Positions 7,250 through 16,026 of a stretch of DNA of 64,000 nucleotides are shown here, in pieces. The position numbers were made by a program, and so were the translations under genes. The notes below the pieces were generated by a model. The model searched no databases and was not told where the DNA came from. It saw nothing but the letters and a program-made list of their open reading frames with translations. The stretch is taken from positions 434,001 through 498,000 of the forward strand of contig CAWEOT010000005.1 of NCBI GenBank assembly GCA_963810775.1. Direction: 5' to 3'. The stretch is from DATBVX01 sp963810775 (lineage in GTDB: Bacteria; Pseudomonadota; Gammaproteobacteria; Steroidobacterales; Steroidobacteraceae). The first letter of the stretch is position 1; every line of letters begins with the position of its first letter.

Positions 7250-8925
7250 TCGGGCATCAGCCCTTGCAATGCGGCGCGCGATTCCGCGAGCGGCGCGCCG
7301 TCGATGCCTGACAGCGGCACCGAACTGAAGCGCCGCGCGAGCGCGATTCCTGCTTCATCCCTTTCCTTCTCCCAGGACCATTGCGCCTGCTCGATGAGCA
7401 GTGCGAGTTGCAGGCTGCGGCCCAGCACCAGTGCGAAACGACGCGCCGCCGCCTGAGTGGCATCGCGCTCACGGTCGAGCGAAATCCAGCGCACCGCACG
7501 CTCCAGCAGATGGCGTGCAACTTCGGTGGGATCTTCGAGGCGTGGCTCCTGCGCGCTGCCAAGTGCCCGCGCAAGGCGCGCACTGACAGCCTTCAAGCCT
7601 TGCTGCAGATCCGTGCGCAGCAACACATCGAGCGACAGGACATTCGTCGTGCCCTCCCAGATCGGCAGGACCTGACTGTCGCGCAGGAGGACCGGCAGAC
7701 CGGTGTCCTCGACGTAGCCGGCGCCCCCCAAGGACTCCAGTGCCTCGCTGACAGAGCCGACGACCTGTTTGCCTGTAATGAGCTTGGTAATTGGCAGGAG
7801 CAGCCGCAACAGGTGGCGTCCATCATCGTCGAGCTCGCGTGATTCATCTGCACCCAGCAGCTCGACCAGCTCGAACGTGAGCTGCAGTGCCCCGGCAAGC
7901 TCGGCCTGCATTCCCGCGAGTGTGTCAGCGTGCAACGGTAATTCGATCAGCCGCGCACCAAATGCAGCGCGTTTGTGCGCATAGTCAGCAGCAAGCGCTG
8001 TTGCGCGCCGCATGAAGGCGCAAGCACAAACGCTGTTCCAGACCCGCGTGATCTTGAGCATGGGCTCGATGTGCCGGGTACCGTGCGTCGTACCGGCGAC
8101 TGGTATCGCGAGGGTGCCCTGCAGTGTCAATTCAGCAGTCGGCACCTTGCGTGTGCCGAGCTTGTCTTTGAGCCGCTCGATGCGAATGCCCTGCAGCCGT
8201 CCTGACCCGTCGCGCGTTTCGACATAGAACAGTGCCAGCCCGCTGCCTCCCGGTCCGTTGCCCACCGGCCGCGCGAGCGTGAGCGCCATCTGCGAGGTCG
8301 CTGCGGAGGTGAACCACTTGCGACCGTCGAGTCGCCACGCACCCTGTGCATCGCAGATGGCTGTGGTGAGTGAGGCACCCACATCGGAACCGCCCGTCGA
8401 CTCGGTCATCCATTGGCCGCTGGTCCAGAAAGTTCCAGGGTCTCTGCTGGTAAGGCGTGGCACGGCGCGCGCCACGAGCTCGTCATTTCCAGACTCGAGC
8501 AGTGTGCGCGCGGCGCCATCCGTCATCGCGAGCGGGCAGGTATACACATCTGTCGAGGGGTGAAAGAGGTACACGAGAGCGAACTGATGCACGCGCGAGA
8601 AGCGGCCGTGACGCCGCTCGTACGGAATCGCCGTGAGTCCGAGCTCGACGGAGAGCGTCTCAGCCCGACGCCACAGCGGCGTGAGCTCGATCTGATCGAT
8701 GCGGTTACCCCAAGCGTCCCAGTGCGTCAGCCGCGGCTCATTGAGGCGATCCGCAAGCTGCATGGCGTACAGCTCACCACCCGCCAGCGCGCCGGTGCGT
8801 CCGAGCTCCGGCTCGATGGCCGCCAGTACTTCCTCAGGCAGACGGCGCCTGAGAATCGAACGCAACAGCGTGTCGTCCAGGTACTGGTTCGCAAGGGCCG
8901 GCGGGCTCTGAATGAACGGCTCCAT
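7228..8925 (-). CDS. Acyl-CoA dehydrogenase family protein, AidB-like
   Basis: The 565-residue flavoprotein has acyl-CoA dehydrogenase motifs: TSGQWMTESTGGSDVG in the middle domain, DGRKWFTSAATSQMAL, and in the C-terminal helical domain KRAAFGARLIELPLHADTLAGMQAEL, ALESLGGAGYVEDTGLPVLLRDSQVLPIWEGTTNVLSLDVLLR. Length, an N-terminal extension and the late catalytic-base region place it with the AidB/ACAD11-type clade rather than with short-chain enzymes. The substrate is not predictable; AidB itself is linked to alkylation stress. Its ATG shares one base with the cfa stop (TGATG), so it is the last gene of the ubi-cfa run and probably co-translated with cfa. Confidence 0.88.
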   Translation of the reverse strand: MEPFIQSPPALANQYLDDTLLRSILRRRLPEEVLAAIEPELGRTGALAGGELYAMQLADRLNEPRLTHWDAWGNRIDQIELTPLWRRAETLSVELGLTAIPYERRHGRFSRVHQFALVYLFHPSTDVYTCPLAMTDGAARTLLESGNDELVARAVPRLTSRDPGTFWTSGQWMTESTGGSDVGASLTTAICDAQGAWRLDGRKWFTSAATSQMALTLARPVGNGPGGSGLALFYVETRDGSGRLQGIRIERLKDKLGTRKVPTAELTLQGTLAIPVAGTTHGTRHIEPMLKITRVWNSVCACAFMRRATALAADYAHKRAAFGARLIELPLHADTLAGMQAELAGALQLTFELVELLGADESRELDDDGRHLLRLLLPITKLITGKQVVGSVSEALESLGGAGYVEDTGLPVLLRDSQVLPIWEGTTNVLSLDVLLRTDLQQGLKAVSARLARALGSAQEPRLEDPTEVARHLLERAVRWISLDRERDATQAAARRFALVLGRSLQLALLIEQAQWSWEKERDEAGIALARRFSSVPLSGIDGAPLAESRAALQGLMPDQKIRNR

Positions 8926-10043
8926 CAGCGCACCTCGCGGTAACCTCCGGTCACACCAGAGGGCGAGAGCACGATCTGCCAGAGCTGATTACGCCGCGCG
9001 CGAAACGCAGCTGCGGAACCGAGTAGCCAGAAGTGCCACATACGCCGGAAGCGCTCGCCGTACTGCGGCGCGATCTCGTTCCAGTGCCGCTCGAAATTTT
9101 CGTACCAGGCCATGAGCGTGCGGTCGTAGTCTTGGCCGAAACTGTGCCAGTCCTCGATCACCCACAGGCCCTCGGCGGCCTGCGTAATCTGAGCCATCGA
9201 GGGCAGCATCGAATTTGGAAAGATATAGCGCTCGATCCAGGGATCATTGGCCTGCACCGAAGTGTTTCCCCCGATCGTGTGCAGCAGGAACAGGCCATCG
9301 GATTCGAGCAGGTTACGCGCGGTTGAAAAGTAGGTCCGATAGTTGCGCACGCCGACGTGCTCGAACATGCCGAGCGAGCAGATCCGGTCGAATCGCCCTG
9401 AAAGACTACGATAGTCCTCGAGCACGATGTTCACTGGCAACCCGCGACACCGCTCGATCGCGGCGTTGGCCTGACGACGCGAGACGGTGATGCCGGTGAC
9501 TTTCACGCCGTAACGTTCGGCGGCGAACTGCGCCGCGCCACCCCAGCCGCAACCGATATCGAGCACGCGCATGCCGCGTTGCAGCCCGAGCTTACGGCAC
9601 ACCAGGTCGAGCTTCGCTTCCTGGGCCTGGTTGAGATCGGCTGCCGCACGCCAATAGCCGCAGCTGTAGATCATGCGACGGTCCAGCATGCGCTCGTAGA
9701 GGTCGTCACCGATATCGTAGTGGCGCTCACCGACCGCAAAAGCACGGTGGAGCGCCTGGGGGTTGGACAGACGCGCGCGAAGCTCGGCGATTACTTGACG
9801 CCAGGTGGGCAACTGCTCGTCGACGCCAGAGCTGAAGACCCGCCGCAACATCTCGTCGAGCCGGGCGCAATCCCACCAGCCATCCATATAGGACTCGCCG
9901 GCCCCGACCGAGCCATCCGCAAGCACGCGGCGGAACATGCGCGGGTCGAGCACCCGAATATCCCAGGGTTGCTGGCCATCGACAGCGATGCCGGCGCCCG
10001 CCAGGAGCTCAGTCAATGCCCTTCTGTAGCCGTCGGTGCCCAA
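8925..10043 (-). CDS. cfa: Cyclopropane-fatty-acyl-phospholipid synthase family methyltransferase
   Basis: This 372-residue protein is a SAM-dependent enzyme that adds a methylene bridge to unsaturated acyl chains of membrane phospholipids. The N-terminal lipid-binding part contains GESYMDGWWDC. The catalytic part has HYDIGDDLYERMLDRRMIYSCGYW, the SAM motif VLDIGCGWGGAAQFAAERYG, GITVSRRQ, and the bicarbonate-site region GMFEHVGVRNYRTYF, and ends with YIFPNSMLPS and a WHSFGQDYDRTLMAWYENF segment. It sits 13 bases after ubiI-like and directly before the acyl-CoA dehydrogenase gene, giving a lipid/quinone operon. Confidence 0.95.
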   Translation of the reverse strand: MGTDGYRRALTELLAGAGIAVDGQQPWDIRVLDPRMFRRVLADGSVGAGESYMDGWWDCARLDEMLRRVFSSGVDEQLPTWRQVIAELRARLSNPQALHRAFAVGERHYDIGDDLYERMLDRRMIYSCGYWRAAADLNQAQEAKLDLVCRKLGLQRGMRVLDIGCGWGGAAQFAAERYGVKVTGITVSRRQANAAIERCRGLPVNIVLEDYRSLSGRFDRICSLGMFEHVGVRNYRTYFSTARNLLESDGLFLLHTIGGNTSVQANDPWIERYIFPNSMLPSMAQITQAAEGLWVIEDWHSFGQDYDRTLMAWYENFERHWNEIAPQYGERFRRMWHFWLLGSAAAFRARRNQLWQIVLSPSGVTGGYREVR

Positions 10044-10056
10044 CTTTGCGGTCCGC

Positions 10057-11289
10057 TCAGTTGTCCACGAGTGCGATCTGCGGCAGATCTCCCGCGAGGC
10101 CCAGCGCGCGTCGCATGAACAGCGCCTTGGCAGGTGCTACGCGGTTCACCGCTGATAGGCCAGAGCGTCGCAGAGCCCCGAGCAAGGGGTTGTCGTTGGA
10201 GAAGAGCCCATTCAGCCCATCGAGAGCGCTCAGCATGAGGAGATTCTCGCCCTTGCGCCAACGCTCGTACTTGCGCAGCGAGCGCAGGTCTCCCGGATCG
10301 GCGCCGTCTGTCAGTGCCGCCTCGATGATCTGCGCCAGCGCCGCGCAGTCGAGGAATCCCAGGTTGACTCCCTGCCCCGCCAGCGGGTGTACCGCATGTG
10401 CCGCATCGCCGATCAAAGCAAAGCGCGGCTGAACGTAGCACTCCGCGTGCACGCTGCGCAGCGGAAAATGAGCCCGCTCGCTCACCGACTCGACCCGACC
10501 CAGAACACCATCCACAGCTGCCTCGATGGAACGGCAGAACTCAGCTTCGGACTGAGCGACGAGCCCGCTGGCGTCGTCAGGTGTCGTTGTCCACACGATT
10601 GAACAGCGCCCATCATGCAAGGGGAGAAGTGCAATCGGGCCGCTGCGCAGGAAGCGCTGCCACGCCGTGTTCTGGTGCGAGCCCGCGGTGCGAACATGGC
10701 AGACGATCGCGCGCTGCTGGCTCTCGCTCTCGCGTACTGCAATGCGCATCATCTTGCGCGCGGGCGACTTGGCACCGTCGGCGGCGATCGCGAGCGTGCT
10801 CGCAATACGAGTCCCACCCTCGAGCTCCACGGTAATCGAATCTGCAGCGCTCGAGAGGCCCGAGGCACGCGCCTGGATGGTCTGTACGCCGGCCAATCGC
10901 GCCTGCTCCAGCAAGGCCCATTGCAGCCGGCGGTTCTCTACGATGTAACCGAGGTTCGGCTGCCCGATCTCGGCGCAGTCGAATTCGATCGATCCTGCTT
11001 CTCCCGCCCGCCCAGCTTCATCCCACACGATCATGCGCTCGTAGGCGCAGATCGGTCCCGCTGCAATGCTCTCCCAGGCGCCGCACACTGTCAGGATGCG
11101 CTGCGTGGCACGCGAAATCGCAGAGACGCGCAGATCTACGGCCCCGCCGGCTTGTGGCCGGTCGGGCAATCTCGCCTCGACCAACGTGATCGCGGATGCC
11201 GGAACGGCCCCTCGCCTGGCAAGCAAGCTGGCGAGGCAGGCGCCCGCCATGCCGCCGCCGAGAATGACGACATTTGACTTCGCCTTCAT
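10057..11289 (-). CDS. ubiI: FAD-dependent ubiquinone-biosynthesis hydroxylase, UbiI-like
   Basis: The 410-residue UbiH/UbiI/COQ6-family monooxygenase starts with the FAD-binding ILGGGMAGACLASLL. Later it has the AADGAKSPAR (DG) motif near residue 175 and the second FAD motif LIGDAAHAVHPLAGQGVNLGFLDCAAL near 295-320. The ERMIVWDEAG segment near residue 85 is more typical of UbiI (C5 hydroxylase) than of UbiH, and the gene order ygfB-pepP-ubiH-ubiI supports the choice, but regiospecificity cannot be proved from sequence. It overlaps the ubiH stop by four bases. Coq7 for the C6 step is encoded at 21.1 kb. Confidence 0.85.
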   Translation of the reverse strand: MKAKSNVVILGGGMAGACLASLLARRGAVPASAITLVEARLPDRPQAGGAVDLRVSAISRATQRILTVCGAWESIAAGPICAYERMIVWDEAGRAGEAGSIEFDCAEIGQPNLGYIVENRRLQWALLEQARLAGVQTIQARASGLSSAADSITVELEGGTRIASTLAIAADGAKSPARKMMRIAVRESESQQRAIVCHVRTAGSHQNTAWQRFLRSGPIALLPLHDGRCSIVWTTTPDDASGLVAQSEAEFCRSIEAAVDGVLGRVESVSERAHFPLRSVHAECYVQPRFALIGDAAHAVHPLAGQGVNLGFLDCAALAQIIEAALTDGADPGDLRSLRKYERWRKGENLLMLSALDGLNGLFSNDNPLLGALRRSGLSAVNRVAPAKALFMRRALGLAGDLPQIALVDN

Positions 11290-12503
11290 GACAACCCAAT
11301 GCCGCGCGACAGCTTGGGCAGGCGCCCCGCAACGCCCATGCTGAGCAGCGCAAGTGCACTCTTCGCCGGCGGCAGCACGTCGAAAAGCAGCAATCCCACA
11401 TCACGAAGCGCCTTGACGGGTCCCAGCGGGCTGCCGAACAGACGCACCAGCCCGTCGGTGAAGGCGATGACGCTGCGACGATCGGCGCGCCGCCACTCGT
11501 CGTAGCGTGCCAGCATTTCGGAAGCGCCTGGATCCTCTCGCGCGTCGGCGATCGCCTCGGCGAGCGCCGCGACGTCGCGCAACCCAAGGTTGAAGCCCTG
11601 CCCGGCGATGGGGTGAAGCCCCTGCGCGGCATTGCCGATGATTACGAGGCGTTCGCCGATACGTTCGTCGGCGCGCGTGAGCGTGAGCGGATACGCATGC
11701 CTGCGTCCTACGCGGGTGAAGCGGCCGAGCCTGAAACCGAATCGCTCCTGCAGGGCCGCGAGAAAAGCATCATCACCGAGCCGCAGCGTTGTTTCAGCAA
11801 ATTCAGGAGCCAACGTCCATACGACTGTGCAGCGGCCATCCACCAAGGGAAGTATCGCGAGAGGTCCGGTCGGTGTGAACCGCTCGTAAGCCACGTGGTC
11901 GTGATACCGCTGCGTCGCGATGTTGGTAATGATCGCGGTCTGGCCGTAGTCCCACGACGTCACTTCTATGCCGGCGTGCCTGCGCACGACCGACTGCGCG
12001 CCATCGGCTGCGACCACCAGGCGCGCCTGCAGCTCGGTCGTTCCTTGCTGCGCATTTATGAGCAGCTTCACTCCATTGGCGTACGGCTCGATATGCTCGA
12101 GACTCGCCGGGCACAACAGCTGCACGTTGGGACTGGATTGCAGCTCACGCCACAATACAGCGCCGATACTTCGGTTGGCCGCAACATAGCCGAGCGCTGC
12201 GACGCCCTCCTCGCGAGCGTCGATGCGCGCGAACCCGAAGCGGCCCTGGTCGGAAATGTGGATGCGCCGGATGGCGGAAGCATCGCGCTCGAGCCCTTCC
12301 CAGATTCCCATGCTGCCGAGAATCCGCCGGCTGCCGTTGGAAAGCGCCGTGGTGCGGTCGTCGAAGCTCGGCTGCATTTCGGCCTGCAGCGGTACGGACT
12401 CGATCAGGGCCACGCGCAAGCCAAGCGGGCGCAGCGCCGCGGCGAGGCTCGCCCCCACCATGCCGCCGCCCACGATCGCGATGTCGAATGATTCAGCGCT
12501 CAT
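11286..12503 (-). CDS. ubiH: 2-octaprenyl-6-methoxyphenol hydroxylase, UbiH
   Basis: This 405-residue FAD monooxygenase of the UbiH/UbiI family acts in the aerobic ubiquinone pathway (C1 hydroxylation). It has the dinucleotide-binding AIVGGGMVGASLAAAL at its N-terminus, VAADGAQSVVR in the middle and IGNAAQGLHPIAGQGFNLGLRDVAALAEA near the C-terminus. The ATG at 12503 (MSAESFDIAIVGGG) fits the family start; an open extension of 44 residues upstream lacks any family features. It follows pepP by 138 bases and overlaps ubiI, as in the E. coli locus. Confidence 0.92.
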   Translation of the reverse strand: MSAESFDIAIVGGGMVGASLAAALRPLGLRVALIESVPLQAEMQPSFDDRTTALSNGSRRILGSMGIWEGLERDASAIRRIHISDQGRFGFARIDAREEGVAALGYVAANRSIGAVLWRELQSSPNVQLLCPASLEHIEPYANGVKLLINAQQGTTELQARLVVAADGAQSVVRRHAGIEVTSWDYGQTAIITNIATQRYHDHVAYERFTPTGPLAILPLVDGRCTVVWTLAPEFAETTLRLGDDAFLAALQERFGFRLGRFTRVGRRHAYPLTLTRADERIGERLVIIGNAAQGLHPIAGQGFNLGLRDVAALAEAIADAREDPGASEMLARYDEWRRADRRSVIAFTDGLVRLFGSPLGPVKALRDVGLLLFDVLPPAKSALALLSMGVAGRLPKLSRGIGLS

Positions 12504-12641
12504 TGAAGTACTTGCAGGAAACTTGCGCCGCGGCTGGTCGAAGCACGGCCGACGCCACGGTCGCTGGACCTCATCGGGAGGTGTTCTGTTCGCAATCTTA
12601 ACCGCCGACGGCCGCTCGCGGCGGCGCGCCGACACCGTTTT

Positions 12642-13949
12642 CTACGCCGCCTGCATCAGTCGTTCGATCTCGTCAGGATCCTTGGGAAGCTGCCGGGTGA
12701 GCACCTCACAGCCATCCCGGGTTACGGCGACGTCGTCCTCGATGCGCACGCCGATGTTCCACCAGCGTCGGGGCGCCCCCTTGCTCCCGCCTGGCACGTA
12801 AATACCCGGCTCCACGGTCATCGCCATGCCCGGTTCGAAGACGCGCCATTGCCCGTCGATCTTGTAATCGCCGACATCGTGCACGTCCATGCCCAGCCAG
12901 TGTCCGGTACGGTGCATGAAGTACTGCCGATACGCCTCGCTACGAATCAGCGCGGGCACCTTACCCTTCAGCAGCCCGAGTTTGACCAGCCCCTGGGTGA
13001 TGGCTCGCACGGCGGCATCGTGCGGCTCATTCCAATGATTGCCGGGACGGATCTTCGTGAGCGCCGCGCGCTGCGCCTGCAGCACCACTTCGTAGATTGC
13101 CCGCTGCTCCGGGCTGAAGCGGCCGTTCACCGGAAAAGTGCGAGTGATGTCGGAAGCGTAGGAGTCGTATTCGCAGCCGGCGTCGATCAGGAGCAGATCT
13201 CCATCCTTCAATTCACAGTCATTGGCGCGGTAGTGCAGGACGCAGCTGTTACGCCCGGCGCCAACGATCGGCAGGTACGAGGTATCGGCGCGATTGCGAC
13301 GGAATTCATGCACGATCTCGGCCTCGACCTGGTATTCCATCAGGCCAGGCTTGCAGAAGCGCATCGCGCGAACGTGTGCACGGCTGGCGATCTGCGCGGC
13401 ACGGCGCATCGTGTCGAGCTCGCTACGACTCTTGAACAGTCTCATGTCGTGCAACAGGTGATCGAGCGCGACGAATTCGTGCGGCGTCTGTGCACTCTGG
13501 CGAACCTGCGTTCTCAAGCTGTTAACCCATCCCACCACGCGCTGATCGAAGTCGTGATGCACGCCCATGGCGTAGTACACACGGCTGCGACGCTCGAGCA
13601 GACCGGGCAGAATTTCGTCGACGTCAGCGATCGGAAATGAATCGTCGGCGCCATAGTGACGTGTTGCGCCCTCGGGCCCGGCGCGGCTGCCGTCCCACAC
13701 TTCACGCGACGGATCGCGATCGCGGACAAACAACACGTACTCGGCCTGGGCGCGGCCGGGAATGAGCACTGCGACCGCTTCCGGCTCGGGAAAGCCAGTG
13801 AGGTAGAAAAAGTCGCTGTCCTGGCGATACGCGTATTCGACGTCGCTGTTGCGATGACGTACGGTTGCCGCGGGCAGTATGGCGATGGCGTCCTTGCCCA
13901 TCATGCGCATCAGCTGCCGGCGTCGACGTGCGAACTCGTCCCGCTGCAT
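12642..13949 (-). CDS. pepP: Xaa-Pro aminopeptidase P
   Basis: PepP removes the N-terminal residue from peptides with proline in second position. The 435-residue protein has the aminopeptidase-P N-terminal domain (residues 1-170, with DSDFFYLTGFPEPEAV) and the pita-bread metallopeptidase domain. Metal ligands are visible: DAGCEYDSYASDITRTFPVNG (two Asp), HRTGHWLGMDVHDVG (His), MTVEPGIYV (Glu) and IGVRIEDDVAVT (Glu). It lies six bases after ygfB and upstream of ubiH. Confidence 0.97.
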   Translation of the reverse strand: MQRDEFARRRRQLMRMMGKDAIAILPAATVRHRNSDVEYAYRQDSDFFYLTGFPEPEAVAVLIPGRAQAEYVLFVRDRDPSREVWDGSRAGPEGATRHYGADDSFPIADVDEILPGLLERRSRVYYAMGVHHDFDQRVVGWVNSLRTQVRQSAQTPHEFVALDHLLHDMRLFKSRSELDTMRRAAQIASRAHVRAMRFCKPGLMEYQVEAEIVHEFRRNRADTSYLPIVGAGRNSCVLHYRANDCELKDGDLLLIDAGCEYDSYASDITRTFPVNGRFSPEQRAIYEVVLQAQRAALTKIRPGNHWNEPHDAAVRAITQGLVKLGLLKGKVPALIRSEAYRQYFMHRTGHWLGMDVHDVGDYKIDGQWRVFEPGMAMTVEPGIYVPGGSKGAPRRWWNIGVRIEDDVAVTRDGCEVLTRQLPKDPDEIERLMQAA

Positions 13950-13955
13950 ATGCGC

Positions 13956-14513
13956 TCAGTGCAGCCGCGGCGATCCGGGCTCGGCGGCCGTGCGCCGAGG
14001 CTCGAGCTCATCGTAGATGAGCTGCACTCCGACCCGCACGAATTCAACCAGCTCAGCGTAGGCTTGCTCATCTGTCTCAGTGGGTTCATCGGTGCTGAAA
14101 CTGGCGTGACTGATCTCGGTGAGGTCCTGCACGATCTCACCGACTTCGCCAGGTAGTTCCTCGACGGAATGCACGCCACTGGTGCCCAGGCCATATAGAA
14201 AGCCCTGGCACCACGAGGCGAGCGCCAGCGTGCGGCCAGACAGTGGCTGATCGTCATCGGGCAGGAGCGGCTCGAATTGCATGGCATCGCCACCCAGCGC
14301 CTGCCGTGTTTCGCTGTACACGGTTTCGAACACACCGCGCCACGCGTTCACCTGCGTCGGATCCTTCACCAGCTCGTCCAACCAGCTTTCGAGCGAGAAT
14401 CGTGCCTCCCCACACAGCGCCCCGCACAGGCTTCCATGTGCCTCGGCGGCCTCAGCGAGCGATCCCGTCTCGGCGAGAGTATCCTCGAGCTCCGGAAACC
14501 CGACGCTCAGCAT
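13956..14513 (-). CDS. ygfB: YgfB/UPF0149 family protein
   Basis: This 185-residue acidic helical protein is of the YgfB-YecA family. Typical features are the HGSLCGALCGEA segment near residue 27, LASWCQGFLYGLG near 100 and the Glu-rich C-terminal helix EQAYAELVEFVRVGVQLIYDEL. The molecular role is not settled for most members; in Pseudomonas a homologue controls programmed lysis and beta-lactam tolerance genes. I chose the ATG at 14513 because GGAGG lies nine bases upstream; a longer frame from 14561 lacks this. It is the first gene of the ygfB-pepP-ubiH-ubiI-cfa run and diverges from the ZapB-like gene. Confidence 0.93.
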   Translation of the reverse strand: MLSVGFPELEDTLAETGSLAEAAEAHGSLCGALCGEARFSLESWLDELVKDPTQVNAWRGVFETVYSETRQALGGDAMQFEPLLPDDDQPLSGRTLALASWCQGFLYGLGTSGVHSVEELPGEVGEIVQDLTEISHASFSTDEPTETDEQAYAELVEFVRVGVQLIYDELEPRRTAAEPGSPRLH

Positions 14514-14625
14514 CAACTTCGATCCTCCGGTGGGGGGTTTAATGGTAGCACTCGCTTGCACAGTTCACAGAATGCACCCGCCGCTCGATTGACCGGCGTG
14601 AACCCACAGTTCTATATTTGCGCGC

Positions 14626-14859
14626 ATGAATGATGCGACTTCGAAGACCTCGGTCGATTCCGAGCTCAAGCGACTCGAAAAGCGCATCGACGACCTGGTG
14701 GGTGCGGTCAGCCAGCTGAAGGACGAGAATCGCGCCTTGCGCCAGCGCCAGGACGCGCTCACTGCGGAGCGCGCCACACTCCTGCAGAAGAATGAGCAGG
14801 TACGCGCCAGGGTCGAAGCCATGATTGGTCGCCTCAAGGCGATGGAGCACGGGACATGA
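14626..14859 (+). CDS. ZapB-like coiled-coil protein (TIGR02449 type)
   Basis: The 77-residue protein is almost entirely coiled coil: heptads from about residue 12 (LKRLEKRIDDLVGAVSQLKDENRALRQRQDALTAERATLLQKNEQVRARVEAMIGRLKAME). This composition and its position directly before zapA (ATG/TGA overlap of four bases) match the small cell-division-associated family that precedes zapA in many gammaproteobacteria. By analogy it may bridge ZapA and other divisome parts; no direct evidence here. Confidence 0.8.
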   Translation: MNDATSKTSVDSELKRLEKRIDDLVGAVSQLKDENRALRQRQDALTAERATLLQKNEQVRARVEAMIGRLKAMEHGT

Positions 14860-15167
14860 GCGAACACCCGGCGCGCATCAGCGTTCGGATACTGGAGAAG
14901 GACTATTTTGTCGCCTGTGGACACGAGGAGCGCGCGGATCTGCTCGATTCCGCCGAGTACCTTAGTGTCAAGATGCGCGAGATCCGCGACAGTGGCAAGG
15001 TCGTGGGCCTCGATCGCATCGCCGTGATGGCGGCTCTCAACATGGCCAATGAGTTGCTGAAGAGGGGTCGCGAACAGACGGTCTCTGGCGAGCTGGGTGC
15101 TCGTTTGCGGCGCCTGACCGAGCGCGTTGATTCGGTCCTCGGCAAAGGAAAACAGTTCGAGCTTTAG
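14856..15167 (+). CDS. zapA: Cell division protein ZapA
   Basis: ZapA binds and cross-links FtsZ filaments at the division ring. The 103-residue protein has the family's N-terminal globular part (ISVRILEKDYFVACGHEERADLLDSAEYLSVKM, with KVVGLDRIAVMAALNMANELL) followed by a coiled C-terminal helix. It overlaps the ZapB-like gene by four bases and is followed by a terminator-like hairpin and 6S RNA, the standard gammaproteobacterial order. Confidence 0.95.
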   Translation: MSEHPARISVRILEKDYFVACGHEERADLLDSAEYLSVKMREIRDSGKVVGLDRIAVMAALNMANELLKRGREQTVSGELGARLRRLTERVDSVLGKGKQFEL

Positions 15168-15187
15168 CGCCCCCAACGGGGCTCTTT
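15165..15187 (+). terminator. Terminator-like hairpin after zapA
   Basis: AGCGCCCC and GGGGCT (stem about 15166-15183, short CAAC loop) are followed by CTTT. It ends the zapA transcript just before 6S RNA. The T run is short, so efficiency may be modest. Confidence 0.5.
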
Positions 15188-15193
15188 AAAAGT

Positions 15194-15388
15194 TTGGCGC
15201 CGCCTGCGGTGTTCGATAGGGACCGGGAATACCTCTCGACCCTAATTTTGAAACCCTTGGGGCCATGGCTTGCAGACAGCATTGTGCATGTCCGCCCGGT
15301 GCGGAAAGCCTTAAGTGTCCGCAGTCGCCCCACTTGTTGCTCTGGTTCGAGAGCAACGGTAACTAACGGCACAGGCGGGTGGCGCCAC
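15194..15388 (+). ncRNA. ssrS: 6S RNA
   Basis: The roughly 195-base segment between zapA and ygfA has the 6S RNA layout. The closing stem is formed by GGCGCC-GCCTG at 15196-15207 with CAGGC-GGGT-GGCGCC at 15372-15387. The conserved GCGGTGTTCG lies on the 5' side. The central open region carries the CATGTCCGCCCGGTGCGGAAAGCCTTAA sequence (15288-15314) that mimics a promoter bubble. 6S RNA binds sigma-70 RNA polymerase in stationary phase. The position is the same as in E. coli. Exact ends are estimates. Confidence 0.88.
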
Positions 15389-15417
15389 CCCTTCCACTGC
15401 AGCGCGTCAGGTTCCTC

Positions 15418-16026
15418 TTGAAGGATCCATTCCGCGAGCAGATTCGCCGTTCCATGCGGCAGCGGCGTCGTGCTCTCACGGCGAAGCAGCGTCACGAGGC
15501 TGCCATGGCGGCCTGCAACGCTCTCGCATCATCGAGGCTGCTGCGACAGGGATCGCGCGTCGGTGTCTACCTCTCGGTGCGTGGCGAGCTCGACACGGCG
15601 CCCATCATCGCGCTTGCGCGCAAGCGTGGCTGTAAATTGTACGTGCCGGTCATCGATCGACCCCGCCGTGGCGACATGAAGTTTGCTTCGCTCAACGCAT
15701 CGCTGCAGGAAAACCGCGTCGGCATCCCCGAACCGCAGCAGCAGCACGCGCTGGTTGCAGGGCGTCTCCTTGATCTCGTGATGGTGCCGATCGTAGCGTT
15801 TGGCCCGCGTGGCGAGCGTCTCGGCACCGGCGGGGGCTATTACGATCGAGCTTTCGCGTACCTGCGGCGAAGAGCGACATGGCTGAAGCCCCGTCTTGTC
15901 GGCGTCGCATATCACTGGCAGCGCGTCGATGAGCTCGTATCCCACCATTGGGACGTGCCCCTGACCGCTGTCATCACCGAGGAGGGTGTGGTGCGCTTTC
16001 CACGTCAAACCAGGAATCCCATATGA
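15418..16026 (+). CDS. ygfA: 5-formyltetrahydrofolate cyclo-ligase family protein
   Basis: 5-FCL converts 5-formyl-THF to 5,10-methenyl-THF using ATP. The protein has the family features: RRSMRQRRRAL at the N-terminus, SVRGELDTAPII, and the nucleotide/folate site VMVPIVAFGPRGERLGTGGGYYDRAFAYL. The start is uncertain. I use TTG at 15418 (LKDPFREQIRRSMRQRR), which lies after the 6S RNA end. An ATG at 15451 or one at 15379, inside the 6S RNA tail, are alternatives; there is no clear ribosome site for any of them. The gene sits directly behind 6S RNA and overlaps the EVE gene by four bases. Confidence 0.88.
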   Translation: MKDPFREQIRRSMRQRRRALTAKQRHEAAMAACNALASSRLLRQGSRVGVYLSVRGELDTAPIIALARKRGCKLYVPVIDRPRRGDMKFASLNASLQENRVGIPEPQQQHALVAGRLLDLVMVPIVAFGPRGERLGTGGGYYDRAFAYLRRRATWLKPRLVGVAYHWQRVDELVSHHWDVPLTAVITEEGVVRFPRQTRNPI

